16,906 bases of DNA. Source: Acuticoccus sp038745295. GTDB lineage: Bacteria; Pseudomonadota; Alphaproteobacteria; Rhizobiales; Amorphaceae. The notes beneath the pieces are model-generated. The model saw nothing but the letters and a program-made list of their open reading frames with translations. It did not search any database and had not been told where the DNA came from. Location of the stretch: NCBI GenBank assembly GCA_038745295.1, contig JBCDLN010000054.1:1-16906 (forward strand), in the 5' to 3' direction. How positions within the stretch are numbered: the first letter of the stretch is position 1; each line of letters begins with the position of its first letter. The translations under genes were made by a program, and so were the position numbers. This document shows, piece by piece, positions 13,825 to 16,906 of the stretch.

Positions 13825-15845
13825 TGGGCCTCCATCAGAAGGTTGCCCAGCGGATCGACCCTCACCACCATACCAGGCTCGACGATGACGGTCGCATCGG
13901 GCTGTTCCAGGACGGCGGGCCCCACCACCTCAGCCCCCACGGGCAAGATGAGCCGCTCATAGACAGCGCTTTCATGGGGCTCACCTTGAAAGACAATGGG
14001 GCGGGTGCCCTTCAGCGCATCGAGGGTTTGCCCGCTTGGTGGGGCAAGGGCGCTGAGGTCAAACGGGGGCCGCAGGCCGATGGCGCTCACCCGCACTGAG
14101 ACTATCCTTTGGGAGAGCCCTTTTAGGGTTCTGCCGAAGGCCCTCTCGTAGGCGCTCTCGAAGGCGGCACCGATCTCGGCCCGGGTTGGGCTGAGGCTTG
14201 CGAGTTGCGCCGCGACAGTGTGGGTCTGACCCAGATAGTGCATGTCGAGCGCGACCACGGTCTCAACGCCCACTAGGGGGATGCCGGCGCCCTCCACAAC
14301 GGCCCTTGCAGCGCGGGCCTCTTCGATGAGGAGGGCGGCAAAGGCTGCCTCGTCCACAGCCTCAACAAGGGTGTTCAGCGTGCGCACTTGGTCGTGGCGT
14401 ACATCGGCGATGACGCAGCCCAACGCGCTCGTTACGCCCGGATAGCGGGGGATCAGCGCGCCTTTCAGCCCCACCTCGCGCACCAGTGCGCTGGCATGAA
14501 GCGCGCCGCCGCCGCCAAACGGCATCGCCACAAACCGGCCCGGGTCGTGCCCGCGCTCGATGGAGACCAGCCGGAGCGCCCCCGCCATATGCCCATTGGC
14601 AACGCGGATGATGGCTTCCGCCGCCGCCGATACGGAGAGCCCAAGGGGCTGCGCAATGTGGCGGTCAATGGCTGCCTCAGCGGCTGCCACATCAAGGCGC
14701 TTAAGGCCCCCGCCGATGGGGGCGGCCGCGTTGATCCGGCCCAGGACAATGTTGGCATCAGTCAGCGTGGGCCTCTCATTGCCCCCGCCATAGGCCACGG
14801 GGCCAGGGCGGCTCCCGGCGCTTTCAGGCCCAACTTTGAGGAGCCCGCCCGCGTCCACCATGGCGATCGAGCCGCCGCCGGCGCCGATGGTCTTAATCTC
14901 AATCATTGGCGAGCGGATGGTGAGGCCAAAGTCGATGCTGGCTTCAGCCGATGTGGTCGCTTCGCCACCCGCAATGAGCGAGACATCGAACGAGGTCCCG
15001 CCCAGATCACAGGTGATGACATTGGGCTCGCCCGCAGCCGCCGCAATGGCGCCTGCTGCTATGACCCCTGCCGCGGGTCCAGACAGTGCAGTGCGGATCG
15101 GCCGCGTGCGGGCGGTGGCCGTCGACATCACCCCGCCGTTTGACTGGACGATGTGGAAGCGCCCAGCAAACCCGCGTGAGTCGAGCGCCTGTTCGAGCCG
15201 CTCAAGATACCGGCCCACCATCGGCTGCAGTGTGGCGTTGAGGACAGTTGTGGACGTGCGCTCAAACTCGCGGATCTCAGGCAAAATCTCTGACGACAGC
15301 GTCACCGTCGCTTCAGGCCAAACGGCGAGCACAGCCGCGCGCGCCGCTTCTTCATGGGCGGGGTTTGCGTAGGCGTTGATGAAGACGATGGCGATGGCGT
15401 CCACATCGGCGGCTTTGAGCGAGAGGGCAACGCGCTCTACCGCCTCCCGATCGAGCGGCGCGCGGATCGTGCCGTCGGCAAGGATGCGCTCGTCCACCTC
15501 AAGACGCAGGTCCCGGGGAACGACAGGCTCAAAGCTGCCGTGGAGGCCCCAGGTGTGCGGCCGGTCGCGGCGGCGCATCTCCAAAACATCGCCAAAGCCC
15601 GACGTGGTGATGAGACCCACCCGGCCGCCCTTTCGCTCCAAAAGCGCGTTGGTCCCGACCGTGGTGCCATGAACGATCGCCGAAAGGTTCGGAACGGTCT
15701 CCCCCAGCCCCTCCAGAAAACCGTGCGCTTCTTCGCCCCGCGCAGAGGGCACCTTTTTGACTGTGACGCGCCCGTTCTCGGGGTCGAGAAAGAAAAGATC
15801 GGTGAATGTGCCGCCAACATCGACACCCACAAGTGTGCCGCTCAT
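13821..15845 (-). CDS. hyuA: Hydantoinase/oxoprolinase subunit A (ATP-dependent)
   Basis: This 674-residue HyuA-type protein of the ATP-dependent hydantoinase/5-oxoprolinase/acetone carboxylase group contains an actin-like ATPase fold. Motifs: the phosphate-1 loop GVDVGGTFTDLFFLD (7-21), IVHGTTVGTNALLER (57-71), the connecting LSGPAAG (254-260), the second phosphate loop CDLGGTSFDVSL (279-290) and GAGGGSIA (321-328). It phosphorylates the substrate or an intermediate, allowing HyuB to open a cyclic amide such as hydantoin, oxoproline or a lactam, or in carboxylase relatives to activate a ketone with bicarbonate. Length is normal for the family. The ATG overlaps the hyuB stop codon (ATGA) and its own stop overlaps the next start. 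The gene order hyuB then hyuA is the reverse of the common arrangement. Substrate specificity cannot be read by eye. Confidence 0.94.
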   Translation of the reverse strand: MSGTLVGVDVGGTFTDLFFLDPENGRVTVKKVPSARGEEAHGFLEGLGETVPNLSAIVHGTTVGTNALLERKGGRVGLITTSGFGDVLEMRRRDRPHTWGLHGSFEPVVPRDLRLEVDERILADGTIRAPLDREAVERVALSLKAADVDAIAIVFINAYANPAHEEAARAAVLAVWPEATVTLSSEILPEIREFERTSTTVLNATLQPMVGRYLERLEQALDSRGFAGRFHIVQSNGGVMSTATARTRPIRTALSGPAAGVIAAGAIAAAAGEPNVITCDLGGTSFDVSLIAGGEATTSAEASIDFGLTIRSPMIEIKTIGAGGGSIAMVDAGGLLKVGPESAGSRPGPVAYGGGNERPTLTDANIVLGRINAAAPIGGGLKRLDVAAAEAAIDRHIAQPLGLSVSAAAEAIIRVANGHMAGALRLVSIERGHDPGRFVAMPFGGGGALHASALVREVGLKGALIPRYPGVTSALGCVIADVRHDQVRTLNTLVEAVDEAAFAALLIEEARAARAVVEGAGIPLVGVETVVALDMHYLGQTHTVAAQLASLSPTRAEIGAAFESAYERAFGRTLKGLSQRIVSVRVSAIGLRPPFDLSALAPPSGQTLDALKGTRPIVFQGEPHESAVYERLILPVGAEVVGPAVLEQPDATVIVEPGMVVRVDPLGNLLMEAQ

Positions 15846-16906
15846 GAAGGGGTGTAGCCTAAGCGGCGGTCTCGGGCGCGGGCACTTTGGGCGCGCTCTT
15901 CAGGTGGACCCCAGCCGCCGCCGCCCGGGCTTTCAATCCGCACGGCCCTTCCGGCGCGGAGGCTCAGACCGGTTGCCTTAGAGACCCCGGGCGGTGTGAT
16001 GGTGCCCTCGTCCGTTTCCACCACAAAGCGGTTGAGGGCAGCGGGGCTGCCACCGTTGGCGCCTTTCGGCGGAAATCGCCCTCGTTCGCCCAGGAGGGAG
16101 ACTTCCGCATCGGTCAGCGTCTCAATCTCGTAGATGGCGCCCAAGCCGCCGCGATGGGTGCCATCGCCCCCTGAACCTTCGCGCAAGGCCCACCTGCGGA
16201 AGAGAACAGGGTAGGACGCCTCCAAGATTTCCAAAGGGGGGATGACCGCGGTGGAGATAGGGTTGTTGCCGTGGCTGAGGCCGTCGCCGTGATGGCTGGC
16301 TCCCAGGCCGCCGCCAAAGAAACAAAACATAACCCAGCGTTTTTCAGCGCCTGAGCGATCCCGCGCCCCGGTGATGGAAAGGGCATTGATGGTGGCGTAA
16401 GGGTTCCCCTGTGCGCGCCCAGGATCGGCCATGCCGATGGCCGCAAACACAGTGTCGATGACGCGGAGGACGGTCTCGGTATAGCCGCCCACCGGCCGCG
16501 GGGCTTCTGCGGAAAGAAGGCTTTTGTCATCAAGGCGAATGGTGATGGGCGACAGCACGCCTGAGTTTGCGGGCACATCGTCGAACACATGCTTCAGCGC
16601 CACATAAACGGCCGCAATGGTGGTCGCCCGCGCAATGTTGAGGGGGCCGCGACAGGCGGGGTCTGTGGCTGAAAAGTCGAGCGTGAGGCTCTCGTCCTCC
16701 ACCTCCATCGTGAGCCGCACGGTGAGGGGGGTATCGTCCACACCATCGCTGTCGAGGTAGTCTTCCACCGCGTATGTGCCGTTTGGGAGGGCAGCGATGT
16801 GGCTGCGCATCATGGCGCCCGCGCGCGCCGTCAGCGCATCGAGCGCCTCGCGCACCGTGTTGTCGCCATACTCATCAAGCAGCGCGTTGAGGCGGGCTTC
16901 GCCAAG
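15842..16906 (-). CDS. hyuB: Hydantoinase/oxoprolinase subunit B, 5' end outside window
   Basis: This is the C-terminal 354 residues of HyuB, the catalytic partner of HyuA. The frame stays open to the right edge; the apparent start at 16855 is an internal GTG, because in-frame codons before it (LGEARLNALLDEYGDN) continue the family sequence. Family members are usually above 500 residues, so roughly the first 150-200 are missing. Recognisable features are LTLDFSATDPACRGPLNIARAT, GGYTETVLRVID, FFGGGLGASHHGDG, the PPLEILEASYPVL segment, GSGGDGTHRGGLG and the glycine-rich C-terminal SPGGGGWGPPEER. With HyuA it should catalyse ATP-dependent ring opening of a cyclic amide/imide or a related carboxylation. 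The operon promoter lies outside the window. Confidence 0.93.
   Translation of the reverse strand, partial: LGEARLNALLDEYGDNTVREALDALTARAGAMMRSHIAALPNGTYAVEDYLDSDGVDDTPLTVRLTMEVEDESLTLDFSATDPACRGPLNIARATTIAAVYVALKHVFDDVPANSGVLSPITIRLDDKSLLSAEAPRPVGGYTETVLRVIDTVFAAIGMADPGRAQGNPYATINALSITGARDRSGAEKRWVMFCFFGGGLGASHHGDGLSHGNNPISTAVIPPLEILEASYPVLFRRWALREGSGGDGTHRGGLGAIYEIETLTDAEVSLLGERGRFPPKGANGGSPAALNRFVVETDEGTITPPGVSKATGLSLRAGRAVRIESPGGGGWGPPEERAQSARARDRRLGYTPS

Noticed and set aside
14388..15143. 251-codon plus-strand frame opposite hyuA
   Set aside because: No motifs; hyuA ATPase loops lie on the opposite strand.

Overview
The window is dense, GC-rich bacterial DNA with short intergenic gaps, frequent GTG starts and many 4-bp stop/start overlaps. 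Protein style (RutA-like flavin oxidoreductase, TRAP transporter, HyuA/HyuB) and base composition suggest an alphaproteobacterium, perhaps Hyphomicrobiales or Rhodobacterales; this is an inference, as no rRNA or taxonomic marker is present. All 15 genes look catabolic or transport-related. I see no transposase, phage gene, CRISPR array, tRNA or rRNA gene.

Layout, left to right. (A) Plus strand, 3-1918: a RutA-type flavin-dependent monooxygenase, cut by the left edge, overlapping an HpcH/HpaI-type aldolase. (B) Minus strand, 6523 down to 1957: V4R-domain protein, flavin reductase with a C-terminal MarR-like domain, acyl-CoA synthetase, thiolase-fold protein, DUF35 Zn-ribbon/OB-fold protein. 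(C) Plus strand, 6702-8102: GlcD/D2HGDH-type FAD dehydrogenase, diverging from B. (D) Minus strand, 10946 down to 8111: TRAP transporter dctP-dctQ-dctM. (E) Plus strand, 11028-11789: Asp/Glu/hydantoin racemase-superfamily protein, diverging from D. (F) Minus strand, right edge down to 11834: hyuB (cut by the right edge), hyuA, isochorismatase-like hydrolase, fumarate-reductase-like FAD dehydrogenase, all joined by ATGA overlaps.

Inferred joint role: uptake of a small organic acid by the TRAP system; ATP-dependent opening of a cyclic amide or related bond by HyuAB; handling of the product by the hydrolase-like, racemase-like and FAD enzymes; flavin-dependent oxygenation by the monooxygenase fed by the reductase; CoA activation; and carbon-carbon cleavage by aldolase-type enzymes (thiolase-fold/DUF35 pair and HpcH/HpaI). 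The substrate cannot be read from the sequence. Three proteins lack the catalytic residue that names their superfamily (thiolase Cys/His, isochorismatase-family Cys, racemase Cys), so default annotations would probably mislead. Two ligand-sensing modules (V4R and MarR-like) are encoded side by side, although no stand-alone DNA-binding regulator lies in the window.
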